Positions 14,679-24,727 are shown, counted from the first letter of the stretch. The stretch: 38,439 bases of DNA from Verrucomicrobiota bacterium (GCA_025363585.1 JANYDN010000023.1:1-38439); one strand, 5' to 3'. Numbers and translations: made by a program. The notes: generated by a model from the letters alone, not told the origin.

Positions 14679-17600
14679 ATGACACCCCATCGCGAAAAGG
14701 AACTCTTCGATCAGGCGCTGGACCTTGACCCGGCGGAGCGCGCTGCGTTCGTCCGCCGCGAATGCAGCGGCGATGCGGTGCTATGTGACCGAATGATCGC
14801 CCTGCTGGCGGCGCATGACGTGACCACGGCCTTCCTGCCGCAACAGCCCCGAACCCTCGCGGTCACGCCCGAAGACCTCCCCGGCGAAGCGCCCGGCGAC
14901 GTTCTCGGCCGCTACAAGCTTTTGGAACGCGTCGGCGAGGGCGGCTGCGGCGTGGTGTACGTCGCCGAGCAGACGGAGCCGGTCCGCCGTCGTGTCGCGC
15001 TCAAGGTCATCAAACTGGGCATGGACACCCGGCAGGTCGTCGCGCGGTTCGAGGCGGAGCGGCAGGCGCTGGCGCTGATGGATCATCCGAACATCGCCAA
15101 GGTGCTCGACGCCGGCGCGACGGAACTGGGCCGGCCCTACTTCGTGATGGAACTGGTTCGGGGCATTCCGATCACCCACTACTGCGATCAGAACCAGCTC
15201 GGCACCCAGGCGCGGTTGGACCTCTTCATCCAAGTCTGCCATGCCATCCAGCACGCGCACCAGAAGGGCGTCATCCATCGCGACATCAAACCCTCGAACA
15301 TCCTGGTGACGGTCAACGACGGGCAGCCGGTGCCCAAGGTGATTGACTTCGGCATCGCCAAGGCCACCGAGGGAAGGCTGACCGACGCGACCATCTACAC
15401 CCAGTTGCACCAGTTCATCGGCACGCCGGCCTACATGAGTCCCGAGCAGGCCGAGATGACGAGCCTGGACATCGATACGCGCAGCGACATCTACAGCCTC
15501 GGCGTGCTGCTGTATGAACTGCTCGCCGGCCGGACGCCGTTCGAGGCGAAGGACCTGATGGCCGCGGGGTTGGACGCGATGCGGCGGATCGTGCGCGAAC
15601 AGGAGCCGGCGCGGCCCAGCACGAGGCTGGCGACGCTGCTGGGCGACGAGCTGAGCACGACGGCCAAGCGCCGCTCCACGGAGCCGCCGAAGCTGGTGCG
15701 CCAGCTCCAGGGCGACCTGGACTGGATCGTGATGAAGTGCCTGGAGAAGGACCGCACGCGCCGCTATGAGACCGCCAACGGCCTGGCGGCGGACCTGACG
15801 CGGCACCGGACCAACGAGCCGGTGCTCGCCCGGCCGCCGAGCACGGCCTACCGGTTGCAGAAAGCCTGCCGGCGGAACCGTGCGGCCTTCGCCGTGGCGG
15901 CGCTGATCGCCGTGGTTCTGCTGGGAGCAACGGCCTTCAGTGCCTGGCAGGCGCGCATTGCCCGGGCCGCCGGGAGGAAGGTCTCCGACGCCCTCGCACT
16001 CGTCACCGCCGAGCGCGATGCGAAGGAGAAGGCGCGCCATGAGGCCGAGACCATTTCCACCTTCCTCACCCGGGCCTTCCAAAGCCCGAACCCGGCGCAC
16101 GATGGCCGCACCGTCACCGTGGCCGAGATGCTGGACAAGACCGTGCGGAAGCTGGACACCGATCTCGCCGCCCAACCCGCCCAGCGGGCCCTGCTGCAGT
16201 CCACGCTGGCCGAGACCTACGTGAACCTCGGTCTCCACCCCGAGGCCGTCTTGCTGGCGGAAAAGGTGCGTGAGTATCGCCTGGCCACCTCCGGCCCGGA
16301 GCACCCCGACACGCTCCGCGCGATGCGCGATCTGGCGTACTGCTACTTTCAGGCCGGTCGCCACGACGAGGCGCTCAAGCTGCGCGAGGAGGTGGCCGCC
16401 CGCTTCAGCCAGGTGCTCGGCCCGGAGCACCCGGAGGTGCTGCACTCGATCACCTACCTCGCCTATTCCTACTTCGTGGCGGGTCGCATGGAGGAAGCGC
16501 TCCGGCTGCAGGAAAGGGCGCTGGAGCTCCACCGCAAGGTCAATGGTCCGGAGCACCCCGACACGCTTCAGGCAATGGCCACCCTGGCGCTTTCCCGCAA
16601 CAACGCGGGCCGCCGGGACGAAGCGCTGAAGTTGCAGGAGGAGGTGCTGGCGCTCAGCCGCAAAGTGCACGGACCGGAGCATCCCGTCACCCTGGCGTTG
16701 CTGAGCGAACTGGGGTCCTTGTATTCGGGAGCCGGCCGGAGGGACGAGGGGCTCCGGCTGCACGAGGAGGTACTGTCGCTCCGTCGCCGGGTGTTGGGCC
16801 CGGAGCATCCCGACACGCTGCTGTCCGTGATGCGGCTGGCGCGTGACTTCGGGAACGCCGGTCGCATCCCGGAGGCCATCAACCTGCAGGAGGAGGCCGT
16901 GCGCCTGGCGCGCCGGATCCACGGCCCCGACCACGCAATCACCCTGTCCGTGCTCAGCCAGTTTACCGATTTCTACCAGCGGGCGGGGCGCTGGGACGAG
17001 GCGATCCGGCTGGGGCAGGAAGAGGTCGCGGCCGCGCTTCGGATCCCCGGGGCGGAGTCGCAGGCCGAGGCGGCACTGGCCCGGCTCTGGACCGCCTGCT
17101 TCAAGGCGGGGCGGCCTGCGGAAGGGATTCAAACCCTGGAACAGGCTGTCCGTGTGAGCCCACCGGGAACCATTGCCGCCATGAAACTGGCCGCCTTCCA
17201 ACTCTGGACCGGCGACACGGCGGGCTACGCGGGAACCCGCGACCGCATGCTCCAGTGGGCGGCCAGCACGACCAATGCAAGCGTTGCGGACCGCGTGGCC
17301 AAGCTCGTCAGCCTCGACCCGTCCCCCCAGCCCGCCTCCACCGCCGCCGCCCTCGTCCTGGCCAGGCGGTCCGTGGAACTGGGACAGAAGGAGCGGTGGC
17401 TGCCCTACTTTGAGATGTCGCTCGGCCTGGCCGAATACCGACAGGGGGATGACGCCGCCGCCAACCGCTGGCTGGAGTCCGCCCGGAGGCAGGCACCGAC
17501 CAATGCCTCCGCCTTCATCGTGGCGGGATGGTTCCAGTCCATGTGCCTGTTCCGGCAGGGCCGGGTCACGGAGGCCCGCCGGCTTTTTGGCGAAACCGCC

Positions 17601-17738
17601 TCGAGGATGAAACCGCTGCCCGCGGCCGGCGAGAATCCCCCGGTCAAAAGTTCCGACGAGAATGACCTCGTGGCCTGGCTGGTTTTCCGGGAGGCCCGCG
17701 CGCTGCTCGGGGATTCCGCGCCGACTCCCCGGCCCTGA
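14679..17738 (+). CDS. Membrane Ser/Thr protein kinase with C-terminal TPR repeats
   Basis: The protein is 1019 aa from ATG 14679; a TTG at 14649 would add ten residues. A Pkn/Hanks-type kinase domain begins near residue 76 with VGEGGCGVVY, then VALKVIKLGMD (ATP lysine), HRDIKPSNIL (catalytic loop, about 200) and DFGIAK (about 221), followed by GTPAYMSPEQ. One transmembrane segment lies near 402-424 (FAVAALIAVVLLGATAF). After it comes a long array of about 42-residue kinesin-light-chain-like TPRs (GPEHPDTL, AGRRDEALKL). This architecture is common in Acidobacteria and PVC bacteria and is often linked to a TIGR02999 sigma factor, here the next gene. The extracytoplasmic side would be the TPR array. 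A palindromic repeat starts on its stop codon. Confidence 0.92.
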   Translation: MTPHREKELFDQALDLDPAERAAFVRRECSGDAVLCDRMIALLAAHDVTTAFLPQQPRTLAVTPEDLPGEAPGDVLGRYKLLERVGEGGCGVVYVAEQTEPVRRRVALKVIKLGMDTRQVVARFEAERQALALMDHPNIAKVLDAGATELGRPYFVMELVRGIPITHYCDQNQLGTQARLDLFIQVCHAIQHAHQKGVIHRDIKPSNILVTVNDGQPVPKVIDFGIAKATEGRLTDATIYTQLHQFIGTPAYMSPEQAEMTSLDIDTRSDIYSLGVLLYELLAGRTPFEAKDLMAAGLDAMRRIVREQEPARPSTRLATLLGDELSTTAKRRSTEPPKLVRQLQGDLDWIVMKCLEKDRTRRYETANGLAADLTRHRTNEPVLARPPSTAYRLQKACRRNRAAFAVAALIAVVLLGATAFSAWQARIARAAGRKVSDALALVTAERDAKEKARHEAETISTFLTRAFQSPNPAHDGRTVTVAEMLDKTVRKLDTDLAAQPAQRALLQSTLAETYVNLGLHPEAVLLAEKVREYRLATSGPEHPDTLRAMRDLAYCYFQAGRHDEALKLREEVAARFSQVLGPEHPEVLHSITYLAYSYFVAGRMEEALRLQERALELHRKVNGPEHPDTLQAMATLALSRNNAGRRDEALKLQEEVLALSRKVHGPEHPVTLALLSELGSLYSGAGRRDEGLRLHEEVLSLRRRVLGPEHPDTLLSVMRLARDFGNAGRIPEAINLQEEAVRLARRIHGPDHAITLSVLSQFTDFYQRAGRWDEAIRLGQEEVAAALRIPGAESQAEAALARLWTACFKAGRPAEGIQTLEQAVRVSPPGTIAAMKLAAFQLWTGDTAGYAGTRDRMLQWAASTTNASVADRVAKLVSLDPSPQPASTAAALVLARRSVELGQKERWLPYFEMSLGLAEYRQGDDAAANRWLESARRQAPTNASAFIVAGWFQSMCLFRQGRVTEARRLFGETASRMKPLPAAGENPPVKSSDENDLVAWLVFREARALLGDSAPTPRP

Positions 17739-17955
17739 GCCGGGACCTGATATAGTCGCGGTAGAGGAATTATTTCACGCCAAGGGGAACCAAGGCCGGC
17801 CAAGCGGACATAAGAGTGGATTCGGATTCAATCATCGGATCCCACCGTTCGGTGAGTTGAAGCCCCGGCGGTCTTTGTTCCCCTTGGATGGCCTTGGTCC
17901 GTCTTGGCGTGAGATAATTCCCCTGCCGCGAATGCATCGTTCCCGGCTGAGAGCC
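17736..17955. repeat. Palindromic element, complete copy
   Basis: It starts on the kinase TGA (TGAGCCGGGACCTGA). The left arm is GAGGAATTATTTCACGCCAA, the centre CCCACCGTTCGGTGAG near 17850, the right arm CCTTGGTCCGTCTTGGCGTG then AGATAATTCCCC. The outer end GAATGCATCGTTCCCGGCTG is the reverse complement of the start of other copies. It fills nearly all the DNA between kinase and sigma factor, so it probably separates their transcripts or shapes read-through. Confidence 0.85.
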
Positions 17956-18001
17956 CGGGATTGTTGTTCAAATCCCTCTCCCATGGTGTCGATATGAGCC
18001 C

Positions 18002-18556
18002 ATGTCCGAGGTCACCCAATTGCTTCATGCCATCGAGGCGGGCGAACCCACGGCCGCCGAAAAACTGCTTCCCGTGGTTTACCAGGAACTGCGCGCCCTG
18101 GCGGCAGCGAGGATGTCCCGGGAGAATCCGGGACAAACCCTGCAACCCACCGCGCTCGTGCATGAGGCCTGGCTGCGGATTTCAGGGGAGGACCATCCCT
18201 GGAACAGCCGGCGGCAATTCTTTTCCGCCGCCGCCGAGGCCATGCGGCGGATCCTGATCGAGCGTGCCCGGCAGCGCCTGCGCATGCGGCATGGCGGGGG
18301 ATTGAAACGGGTGTCCCTGGAGGACCTGGACGTGGCCGCCACCGCGGACGAGGACCTCCTGCTGGTCGTCCACGAATCCCTGGATCGCCTGGCCGGGCAG
18401 GATCCCGTCGGTGCCGAGCTGATCAAACTCCGGTTCTTCGTGGGACTGCCGAACGTCGAGGCCGCCGAGATCCTGGGCCTTTCGGAAAGAACCGCGAAAC
18501 GCACCTGGGCCTACGCCCGCGCCTGGTTGTACGAGGATATCCGGCGTCAGTTCTGA
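18002..18556 (+). CDS. ECF RNA polymerase sigma factor, TIGR02999-like
   Basis: This is a 184-aa protein. Region 2 includes LLPVVYQELRALAAARM and the subfamily signature PGQTLQPTALVHEAWLRI. RRQFFSAAAEAMRRILIERA follows, as in TIGR02999 sigma factors. Region 4 carries the helix-turn-helix GLPNVEAAEILGLSERTAKR. It directs RNA polymerase to an unknown regulon. It lies 260 bp after a receptor-like Ser/Thr kinase; these factors lack classical anti-sigma genes and are thought to be controlled by such kinases. The usual order is sigma first, here it is second. A truncated tag follows the stop. Confidence 0.92.
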   Translation: MSEVTQLLHAIEAGEPTAAEKLLPVVYQELRALAAARMSRENPGQTLQPTALVHEAWLRISGEDHPWNSRRQFFSAAAEAMRRILIERARQRLRMRHGGGLKRVSLEDLDVAATADEDLLLVVHESLDRLAGQDPVGAELIKLRFFVGLPNVEAAEILGLSERTAKRTWAYARAWLYEDIRRQF

Positions 18557-18562
18557 GCCCGG

Positions 18563-18580
18563 ATGAAGGCAATGGGGTCA
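18563..18580 (+). repeat. Tag repeat, partial head
   Basis: ATGAAGGCAATGGGGTCA matches the first 18 bases of the tag; the AGATCTATACTTTT part is absent. It begins seven bases after the sigma-factor stop codon. Confidence 0.6.
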
Positions 18581-18763
18581 CCAACCGCTCGCCCCACAAC
18601 CCACCTTCTCCGCGGCTGGATGCTTACCGGCGAGCAACACGCGCGTGGCTGACGAGGTCGGTCGCCACGGCGCCCGGCCCTTGGTCGATTGCGGCTCCTG
18701 CAACCCGACCCATCGCCCCGCCCGGCTTGACCCCGAGCCGGGATACATGCGATGCAGGTATCC

Positions 18764-19009
18764 ATGCAAAAGATCCAAATCCTCTTTCCCGATCCGTTGA
18801 TGGAGTCCTTGCGCAGGCTGGCAAAGATCGAGGATCGGCCGGTGAGCGAACTGGTCCGCAGGGCGGTGGACCGGGACCTTGCCCAGCGATCCGGCATGCT
18901 CCGGCGGGATGCTTCCCCGACCCCGGCCTTTCCCACGTTTGACGGGGGCAAAGTCCTGGTCACGGCGGCGAAGATGAAGTCGCTCGTCCATGGCGACGAA
19001 TCCCGATGA
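18764..19009 (+). CDS. Ribbon-helix-helix antitoxin
   Basis: The protein is 81 aa. The first 40 residues form a MetJ/Arc-like ribbon-helix-helix: a short strand (MQKIQILFP) followed by two helices in MESLRRLAKIEDRPVSELVR. The C-terminal half would wrap the toxin. ATG 18764 has AGG five bases upstream; an in-frame ATG at 18752 has no good site. Its TGA overlaps the ATG of the PIN gene, the usual translational coupling of antitoxin and toxin. It probably represses its own promoter. Confidence 0.78.
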   Translation: MQKIQILFPDPLMESLRRLAKIEDRPVSELVRRAVDRDLAQRSGMLRRDASPTPAFPTFDGGKVLVTAAKMKSLVHGDESR

Positions 19010-19440
19010 ACAGTCTCGACACGAACATCCTGGTCTACGCGGCCAACAGCAGCGCTCCCGAGCACGGCAAGGCGCTGGCCGTGGTTCAGGTGATGCTCGC
19101 GCATCCCGCCGAATGGATCCTCGCCGACCAGGTGCTTTGGGAGTTCTACAAGGCGCTGCGCCACCCAAAGATCCTCCAGAAACCAAGATCCGCCGCACAG
19201 GCCGCGGCACACCTTAGGTTTCTCCGCGAAGAGAGTGGCGTGGCCTGTTGCGCGTATGAACTACCGCATTTCCCAGAGGTGCTCGGGTGCCTCGAAAAGA
19301 CCCGGTTTCCCTACCAGCGCACCCACGATGCCATTCTTGGCATCACCCTCCGCCGCCACGGGGTCACCGTTTTCTACACCCGCAACCAACGCGACTTCAC
19401 CGACGCGGGCCTGTCCACGATCATCAATCCCATCGATTGA
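19006..19440 (+). CDS. vapC: PIN-domain toxin (VapC-like ribonuclease)
   Basis: This 144-aa protein has the PIN acidic residues D5 (SLDTNILVY), E46 (LWEFYKAL), D108 (THDAILGI) and D130 (TRNQRDF). These would bind Mg2+ and cut RNA, in known VapCs often tRNA or 23S rRNA. The start overlaps the antitoxin stop in ATGA. Length is normal for the family and nothing suggests inactivation. It differs from the second PIN toxin at 25119-25544 and is paired with a different antitoxin fold. Confidence 0.85.
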   Translation: MNSLDTNILVYAANSSAPEHGKALAVVQVMLAHPAEWILADQVLWEFYKALRHPKILQKPRSAAQAAAHLRFLREESGVACCAYELPHFPEVLGCLEKTRFPYQRTHDAILGITLRRHGVTVFYTRNQRDFTDAGLSTIINPID

Positions 19441-19710
19441 GCCTCGCTCGACGCTTTGTCCGGGACGGGCGATCCGCACTTTTTCAGGATCCCCCTTCCG
19501 GCGCCGCCCGTTTCCTTGAGGAAGTCGCCAGGGGTCAGGCTTCTCTTTTGGCACCCACGCGGTGCAGCGGTCGGGTTTCCGGAGCGGCATTCGCGGCAGG
19601 TTGAGAAGACGTCCCCGTCAGACGCACTTCGTGCCTGCGCGATATCAAGCCGTGGCAGGCGCGGGCCGGTGTCTGGTTGAGGCCTTATATATCGAGAGGC
19701 GCCGGGCGCA
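19441..19710. other. 270-bp stretch between convergent genes
   Basis: No gene is seen. A GCCTGC...GCAGGC stem lies near 19632-19660 and may help terminate the convergent toxin and LamG transcripts. Confidence 0.3.
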
Positions 19711-20712
19711 TCACGGCAACTGCACCACGCGATAGAATCGCGCCGGGGTCGCCGTCTGGATCGGGTCCACCACCTCGAGATCCACGCCGCTGCCGGCCTG
19801 CACTCCCCCGAGGTCGTTCCAGCCCGAAACTTGCAGTACCGGGTTATATTGAAGTTGATAGGAATGGCCTGCCTCGCCCGACCAGATAAGTTGGACGTCG
19901 GTCCCGTTCTGTTGGCGCTCGATTCGCAATCCGATGAACCGGGCGACGGGAGGCAGGAATCCAGCGGGCTCGAGCGCAAGGTCGCTGATGCGCACCTCGT
20001 CCATGGCCCCGTCGAAATTGCGGCGGAATATGGAATGGTCCTGGTTGTCCGGATAATTGCCCGTGCCGATGACGAGGGGATATCCCGCCCAGGCGATCGG
20101 CGGATAGGCGCCGTGCGCGGAATCACGCAGTTCGTGATCGACGTAGAAGGAAAGCGAACTGTCGCCCGTCGCCGCGGCGGCGTTGTAGACCAAGGCGACA
20201 TGATGCCATCGCCCGTCGGTTGCATCGACGTTGGCCCCGCCATCGACGTCGACGCCTTGGTTCACCACCCAGGACGTGAACGCGTGGAGATGCCCGTTGG
20301 ACGAATACTCGACCGCGAACGAACTCAGATGGGATCCGACGGAACCGGTGTTAAGCTTGTTGATAAGGGTCGCCGGATCCGATCCGAAGACCGAGTAAGG
20401 TTGGTGGGCGCTGAAATAGAATTCCACCGTCCAGGAATTCGACAGCACCAGCACCGAGGAATTCGGCACCGCGACGTAGTCAAAATCGCCGGCGAGATCG
20501 AGGGCCTCGCCCGTGACCCCCGTGGTGAACGTCGCGTCGCCGACCACCGCGCCGTCGACATGATTCGGGCCGGCATCCGCGATGGGCCCAGCCGTGGTTC
20601 CCACCGCCCCGTCGAGATGGTACCAGGCCAACGTCGCGGCCCGGACCACCGGAATGGCAACGGCGACGAACAGGAGAACGACCAACAACGGAAGCGCGCG
20701 GGGATTTTTCAT
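19711..20712 (-). CDS. Secreted LamG-domain protein
   Basis: This is a 333-aa protein. The signal peptide is clear (ALPLLVVLLFVAVAIPVVRA). A LamG/concanavalin-like jelly roll follows (about 28-240), with the typical pieces AWYHLDGAVG, DGRWHHVALVYN and FDGAMDEVRI. The C-terminal about 75 residues form a beta domain ending in ARFYRVVQLP, common in verrucomicrobial exported proteins and possibly a sorting or adhesion domain. Likely role: extracellular carbohydrate or protein binding. It stands alone on the minus strand. Confidence 0.85.
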   Translation of the reverse strand: MKNPRALPLLVVLLFVAVAIPVVRAATLAWYHLDGAVGTTAGPIADAGPNHVDGAVVGDATFTTGVTGEALDLAGDFDYVAVPNSSVLVLSNSWTVEFYFSAHQPYSVFGSDPATLINKLNTGSVGSHLSSFAVEYSSNGHLHAFTSWVVNQGVDVDGGANVDATDGRWHHVALVYNAAAATGDSSLSFYVDHELRDSAHGAYPPIAWAGYPLVIGTGNYPDNQDHSIFRRNFDGAMDEVRISDLALEPAGFLPPVARFIGLRIERQQNGTDVQLIWSGEAGHSYQLQYNPVLQVSGWNDLGGVQAGSGVDLEVVDPIQTATPARFYRVVQLP

Positions 20713-21162
20713 GGCGATTGGGAGCGAAGTGTATCCGGAGACAGTGGGTGTTCAGGTCGTTTGATCCACGGCGGAACCCATATCACTGCCGGTTAACCCA
20801 CGCGAGCGCGCAGCCATGCGAATGGGGTGAAATCTTTTGCGTATGGGTCCTCACTCGGAGGACCGAAGCGAATTTGGTTTCTCGCCACGGCGCCAAGACG
20901 CCAAGGGTCCAAGCCTTCGGAATCGGCATCTCGGGCCACCGTTCGGTGCGGTGACGGGATCGATTCCATTGCTCCGTGTTGCCCGCTTTCTTGGCGCCTT
21001 GGCGAGAAAATCCCATTCCACGGATCCGGCCGCGGGCGCTGGGCCGGGAGTTGGCCTGCTCTTCAAAATCGATTCCCAATACGAACCTCATTTGAAATCG
21101 TCGCGCCCGTCCGGGCGACAACCCCTCATGGGCACCAAATCCAACCAACTGGTCGAGACCCC
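20713..21162. repeat. Spacer containing a variant palindromic element (20872-21018)
   Basis: TCTCGCCACGGCGCCAAGAC at the left pairs with CTTTCTTGGCGCCTTGGCGA at the right, around the central CCACCGTTCGGTGCGG. This subfamily uses GGCGCCAAG instead of CACGCCAAGG. The same arm type is nested at 7812-7838. No gene is supported here. Confidence 0.65.
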
Positions 21163-22292
21163 ATGAACCCCAGCCTCCAACTTGCCCCGCGCACGTTTCC
21201 CGCGCGCATCGCCGAACTCGGCTTCACGGCCGATCTTCCGGCCGACTGGATCAGCCATGATCTACCGACGGAAGACGTCGATTTCTCTGACCCCACGCTG
21301 CTCGTGCCGCTCGCCATCGTGACGGCGCCGCACGCCGCCATCGTGTTCGCGTTCGCCGCGCGTCCGCCTACGACGACGGGACGGTTTCCGATTGGTCGAC
21401 GTATCTCTTGAATCACGCCCGACTCGAGCCGCGCGCGATCGGCCGGGACCTCGTCGCCGGTGTTCCCGCCGTCGTCGGCGAGGCCACCCAGCCATCCGAA
21501 CTCGGCACGATGGTGTTGCGTTTCGCATTTCTCGAGGACGGCAACCGACTCCTCAATCTCACGCTCACCGCGCCGGGACTTTTCGCCGACTCCGCGCGCG
21601 ACGCGTGGTTCCGCATGCTGCAATCCTTCGCGCTCGAAACCCCGCGTGGCTCGCGTTTCAAAAGCGATCTCCACCCCGACGACGTCCGGGCCGCGCCGAT
21701 CCCGGAGCCGGCGGCCGAGGCGAAACCCAACGTGGCCGCCCCGCATGCGGACGTGCTCGACGATCTCGAAGCCGCGGCGCGCGAGGAATATCCCGCGCCG
21801 GAATTCGCCCGCCTCACCGTGGGGAAAATAGACGCGCTCGGCGTGCGCAAGATCGCCGAGCTAATCCTCGACACTTGCGTCTTCGAACCCGTTCCGACGG
21901 GCGACGAATCCGAGCCCCCGCTGGAGGCCCCGTCGGAAGAAGCCGAGACCCACGAGAAGACCGACAGCCAACCCGCGTGGTGGCACGAAGCCCTCGCGCT
22001 CGAGGCGAGCGGAAATCTCCCCGCCGCCGAGAAACGCATCCGCGCCGCCGTGGATCACATCGGCTACGCGAGCTCGACCGCCGAGATGTATCGGCTCCGG
22101 ATGTTGCGCCTGAAAGAGAACGGCGACGACGACGGTGCGCTCGAGGCCTTCGGGAAATCGAGCGACTTCATGGGGTCGTACGCGGGCATGGCCACAAGCG
22201 GTGGCGAAGGCGAGGCGCTTTCGCTGGAACGCGACCAGTTCCGCGCGCAACTCGTCCACGAATACGGCGGCGACCCGGAAGCCAAATCATGA
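21163..22292 (+). pseudogene. Unknown protein with C-terminal TPR-like helices, broken by a frameshift
   Basis: Two frames join to one protein of about 376 aa. The first part (ATG 21163, MNPSLQLAPRTFPARIAELG) reads well up to FAARP near 21366. The second continues as YDDGTVSDWSTYLLNHARLE from 21369. Adding one missing base after 21366 restores a continuous frame. The first about 150 residues look like a single alpha/beta domain (possibly DUF1795/PsbP-like, tentative). The C-terminal about 100 are helical and TPR-like (HEALALEASGNLPAAEKRIR). Apart from the frameshift the frame is intact, so it could be a sequencing error or recent mutation. Confidence 0.65.
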
Positions 22293-22302
22293 ACATGCCT
22301 TG

Positions 22303-22484
22303 GCCGGAATGATGCATTCGGAAAACGGGGATTCCTCACGCCAAGGGGAACCAAGACCGGCCAAAGCGCCATGAAGGTCGATTGCGAGGCTCCCATCGAA
22401 TCCCACCGTTCGGTGAGAGGATACCCTGGCGGATTCGGCTCCCTTTGATGGCCTTGGTCCGCCTTGGCGTGAAATACTTCCCTC
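22303..22484. repeat. Palindromic element, complete copy
   Basis: The outer arm is TTGGCCGGAATGATGCATTC, the inner arm ATTCCTCACGCCAAGGGGAA, the centre CCCACCGTTCGGTGAG, and the right arm GGCCTTGGTCCGCCTTGGCG then TGAAATACTTCC. Here the arm starts 10-12 bp after the TGA of the preceding gene rather than on it. Confidence 0.85.
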
Positions 22485-22629
22485 CCTCGCGCCGATGACA
22501 GCGTTTCTTCTCGTTTCACGGGCTTGAACTTGCCTTTGGGGTTCCAAGCGGCCGCCCTCCGTCCGCTGGCCGGCACGCGGGTCGAGATACTTAGGAATCG
22601 CCCCCTATTTCCTCGCGATTCCGGATTAA

Positions 22630-24727
22630 AAAAAGAACGAGGAGCTGCGCAGCGCCGACGAGGAACTCGAGACGGGCCGGGAGGAACTGCAAAGCGTCAA
22701 CGAGGAACTCACCACGGTGAACGGCGAGTTCAAGAACCGCGTGGACGAACTCGCGCGCGCCAATTCCGACCTTCACAATCTGATGGGCGCGACGCAGATC
22801 GCCACGGTGTTCCTGGGCCGCGAGCTGCAGATCATGCGCTACACGCCGTCGGCGGCGCCGCTGTTTCATTTCATCCCGGGCGACGTGGGACGACCGATCG
22901 CCGACCTCAAGCAACGGCTGGATTATCCCGAGCTGACCTCCGATGCCGAGCAGGTGTTGCGGACGCTGGTGCCGGTCGAGCGCGAGTTGCGCGACGACGG
23001 CCGCAGGTTGCTCGCGCGCATGCTGCCCTACCGCACGCTGGAGGATCACATCGCGGGCGTGGTGCTCACGTTCGTGGACATCACCGTTCGCGCCCGCGCG
23101 GAGCAAACCGTGCGGGAAACCGCGGCGTGGCTGCGCGGGCAACGCGAGGCGCTCACCGCGGCGGTCAACGGCGCCCCGCTCGAAACTTCGCTCGGAGGAC
23201 TGGTGCGCAGCGCGATCGAGGCGCTCGGCCCCGGCACGCGCGCGGCATTCTACCTTTGCGATTCCAAGGAATCCTCGCTGTACCATGTGGACGGCATTCC
23301 CGCCGACCATGCGGCGGCGGTGGACGGATTCGAAATCAGTCCCGCGTCGCTGGCCTGCGGTCTGGCCGCGCACACCGGCGAGCCGGTGATCACCGCCGAC
23401 GTGCAGGCCGATCCGCGCTGGGAGCAGTGGCGGCCGATGGCGGAGCGCTTTGACTTTCGCGGTTGCTGGAGCTTTCCGATCCGCAGCGCCGCGGGGATGC
23501 TCGTCGGCACGCTCGCCATCTACTCACAGAGGCCGCGCGAGGCGACCGAGCGGGACATGGCGCTGGCGTCGTTGTTGACCGGCACCGCCGCCATCATCAT
23601 CTCGCGTCAGAAAGAGGTGGATGATCGCGCCCGGGCCGAAACCGCCGTGCGCGCGAGCGAGGAACAGTTTCGCCGCGCCATCCAAGAGGCGCCGATCCCG
23701 GTCATCATGCAGGCGGAGGATGGGCAGGTCCTGCAAATCAGCCGGACGTGGACGGACCTGACCGGCTACACGTCCAAGGATATCCCGTCTTTCGACGCAT
23801 GGTTGAACCGCGCCTACGGCACGTGCGCGACCGCGTGCAGCAGCTTTTCCGCGGTGAAGTGAGCATCCTCCAGACCGACATCTTCATCACGACCAGCGTC
23901 GGGGAACACCGTCACTGGTCGTTTTTTTCGGCGTCGGCGCCGGGGACCTTGCTGGATGGACGGCGATTCATCGTGGGCATGGCGCTCGACATCTCCGAAC
24001 GACGGAGAAGCGAGGAAGCACTGCTCGAAAATTCGGGACGCGTCGCCGCCGATCTCAAGGCGACGACCCGACTGGTCGAGGTCGGCAATTTCTGCCTGCG
24101 CCTTGGAAACGAGGTCGGGGAGTGCCTGAAGGAAATCCTCGACGCCGCCATCACCCTCACCCTCGCGGACCGGGGCAACATCCAGATCCTCGACGAGGAA
24201 ACCGGCGCGCTGAAGATCGCGGTGTAGCACGGCTTCGAGGAACCGTTTCTCAAATTCTTCGCCGAGGTCCGCTCGCCTCGTGGCTCGGCTTGCGGCGCGG
24301 CGATGGCGTCGGCCCAACGGACGATCGTGGAGGACGTCGAACACAGCGAGACGTTCGTCAGCGCGCCAGGGTTGGCCGTGATGCTGCACGCCGGGGCGCG
24401 GGCCGTTCAGTCCACCCCGCTCGTGAGCAGTTCGGGAAAAATCCTCGGCATCGTCTCGACCCACTTCGCGGAACCGCATCGGCCCGACGAGCGCGAACTC
24501 CAGCTGATGGATTTGCTGGCGCGGCAGGCGGCGGACTATCTGCAGCGCAAGCAGGCGGAGGAATCGTTGCTCCGGACCGCACAGGAACTGGCGCATTCCT
24601 CGCGGGCTACGGCATGGAAGAGGACGTGCAACAGACGCGCGAGGCGGGTTTCTTCGCCCACCTCGTCAAGCCGGTGAATTTCGACCAACTCCGTCGCCTG
24701 CTCGCGCAGGTGCCCGAGCGGGCCTGA
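22630..24727 (+). pseudogene. Wreck of a CheB/CheR-type PAS-GAF hybrid histidine kinase
   Basis: The sequence opens abruptly after a TAA with the coiled-coil signature NEELRSADEELETGREELQS and NEELTTVNGEFKNRVDELAR, which in intact relatives follows fused CheB and CheR domains; both are absent. PAS, GAF, PAS and a second GAF follow. Lesions in order: 5' truncation at 22630; a frameshift in the second PAS near 23800-23826; an in-frame TAG at 24225 where GAF relatives have Gln before HGFEEP; and a deletion near 24595 that removes the kinase core and most of the receiver, leaving GYGMEEDVQQTREAGF and HLVKPVNFDQLRRLL. The gene cannot make a working kinase. Confidence 0.85.

Noticed and set aside
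14781-17201. 806-aa open frame on the minus strand
   Set aside because: It is a shadow of the Ser/Thr kinase, caused by GC-rich third positions. The plus strand has clear kinase and TPR motifs.
19831-20796. 321-aa open frame on the plus strand
   Set aside because: It is antisense to the LamG gene, which has a signal peptide and typical LamG motifs.
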